Shown: positions 63,509-64,000 of the stretch, in pieces
Numbering within the stretch: the first letter of the stretch is position 1
Layout: each line of letters opens with the position of its first letter
Assembly (NCBI GenBank): GCA_019112825.1
Contig: DXIP01000022.1
Coordinates: forward strand, 91,965-155,964
Length of the DNA: 64,000 bases
Reading direction: 5' to 3'
Source: Alistipes excrementigallinarum
GTDB taxonomy: Bacteria > Bacteroidota > Bacteroidia > Bacteroidales > Rikenellaceae
Position numbers and translations under genes: made by a program
The notes under the pieces: model-generated
Seen by the model: only the letters and a program-made list of their open reading frames with translations
Database searches by the model: none
Told to the model about the DNA's origin: nothing

Positions 63509-63873
63509 ATGACAGAAAAACAAATTGTCTGGTATATCTTACTTACAGAAGTAAAGATAGACAGTGACACCCAGTCTGTCACATCCCTGAGTGTAGCTCC
63601 ATTGGCAGTCTTGCCGGAATTCCAGCGTAAGGGAATTGGGGGGGGATGTTGATTCAGTAAGCCCATCAGAGGGCAGCACTTTTGGGTTACGGCACAGCAG
63701 TCGTATTGGGGCATAAAGAGTATTATCCTCGATTTGGCTATCGCAAGGCTATCGATTTAGGAATTGAATTTCCTTTCGAAGTCTCTCATGAATATTGCAT
63801 GGTGGCTGAATTAATACCTGGAGCTACTGAGAATGTGAAAGGTATGGTTTGTTATCCAACTGACTTTAAATAG
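63509..63873 (+). pseudogene. GNAT acetyltransferase remnant (truncated, frameshifted)
   Basis: The residues read IVWYILLTEVKID, then APLAVLPEFQRKGIGG, a clear GNAT acetyl-CoA loop, and continue in another frame with ALLGYGTAVVLGHKEYYPRFGYRKAIDLGIEF to a natural end at 63873 (partial quotation). The frames are split at a run of eight Gs (63638-63645; six would keep the frame), and an extra in-frame TAA occurs at 63658. The N-terminal 50 or so residues normal for the family are missing. It begins 10 bases after lnu(AN2) and is not likely to give an active enzyme. Confidence 0.8.
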
Positions 63874-63912
63874 GGACTGTCGTAAAAAGAATAAAACTTT
63901 ATAATGAATTGA

Positions 63913-63943
63913 TTGCCAATGTAATATAAAATTTGTATCTTAG
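63913..63943 (+). promoter_or_regulatory. Promoter candidate near the right edge
   Basis: TTG (63913-63915), 20 bases, TATCTTAG (63936-63943), one mismatch from TAnnTTTG. It would drive a gene that starts at or beyond the window edge. Confidence 0.45.
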
Positions 63944-63958
63944 CTAAAGATAAAAAGA

Positions 63959-63998
63959 ATACCTCCAATTGCCCTAGAAAAGCCAAATTTGGAGGTAT
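63959..63998. repeat. Inverted repeat at the window edge
   Basis: ATACCTCCAA (63959-63968) and its exact complement TTGGAGGTAT (63989-63998) are separated by 20 bases. It could be a leader hairpin of the next gene or part of an insertion-sequence end. The surrounding bases also read as a plausible protein start in one frame, so nothing firm can be said from this fragment. Confidence 0.5.
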
Positions 63999-64000
63999 CG

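Larger units (their letters stand above)
61409..64000 (+). mobile_element. NBU2-like integrative mobilizable element, one end (continues past window)
   Basis: The region from the tRNA-Ser 3' end to the window edge is far richer in A and T than the preceding 61 kb and uses different codons (AAA, TTT, ATT). Its cargo is a mef(En2)-type gene followed by an lnu(AN2)-type gene; this pair is known from the Bacteroides mobilizable element NBU2, which targets serine tRNA genes. The integrase, primase and mobilization genes are not in view and should lie to the right, with a second copy of the tRNA-Ser 3' end at the far border. The left boundary is inferred from tRNA position and composition. Confidence 0.75.

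Overview
The window is a chromosomal segment of a high-GC member of the Bacteroidota, most like an Alistipes/Rikenellaceae gut commensal. Evidence for this: promoters follow the Bacteroidota pattern TTG-N19/20-TAnnTTTG (nine examples listed, two of them weaker); lipoproteins have Bacteroidota-style lipoboxes; DUF4295 and DUF3127 genes, the FKBP lipoprotein pair and the rny-6S-zapA arrangement are present; and the Thr-Tyr-Gly tRNA/tuf/Trp tRNA/secE/nusG/rplKAJL/rpoBC supercluster is complete. The assignment rests on family knowledge, not on a search.

Layout. 1-4928: rod-shape/elongasome operon (mreB end, mreC, mreD, PBP2, rodA), then a calcium-type P-ATPase. 7685-8934: a PAP2 phosphatase fused to a beta-barrel, broken by a one-base frameshift and carrying an altered active-site motif. 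9056-20092: a lipoprotein, gdhA, a large receiver/PEP-synthase-like protein, an acetyltransferase, gcvT, an HD protein and a split ThrE-type exporter with a membrane partner. 20353-25445: rny, a 6S RNA candidate, zapA with a coiled-coil partner, rimO, ftsY. 25599-29230: a three-gene accessory block (secreted proline-rich protein; unknown protein plus trypsin-like protease) lying between ftsY and the rpmB-rpmG-DUF4295 cluster. 29369-38209: ribosomal proteins, cinA, pyrD, pdxB, an arginase-family enzyme, nhaA and two FKBP lipoproteins. 38519-42382: DUF3127 protein, tRNA-Met, L31, a coiled-coil lipoprotein and an AraC-type regulator. 42650-55982: the translation/transcription supercluster. 56275-61028: sdaA, tRNA-Arg, a FadL-type porin and an aminotransferase.

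61345-64000: tRNA-Ser(TGA) followed directly by clearly AT-richer DNA carrying a macrolide efflux gene of the mef(En2) type, a lincosamide nucleotidyltransferase of the lnu(AN2) type and a broken acetyltransferase gene. This matches one end of an NBU2-like integrative mobilizable element, a family known to insert at the 3' end of serine tRNA genes. It is the only clear mobile DNA in the window and it continues past the right edge.

I found no CRISPR array and no convincing new defence or biosynthetic system. The best leads are the NBU2-type junction, the 6S RNA, the receiver/PEP-synthase-like protein that lacks a phosphotransfer domain, the accessory block interrupting ftsY-rpmB synteny, and the decaying PAP2 gene.
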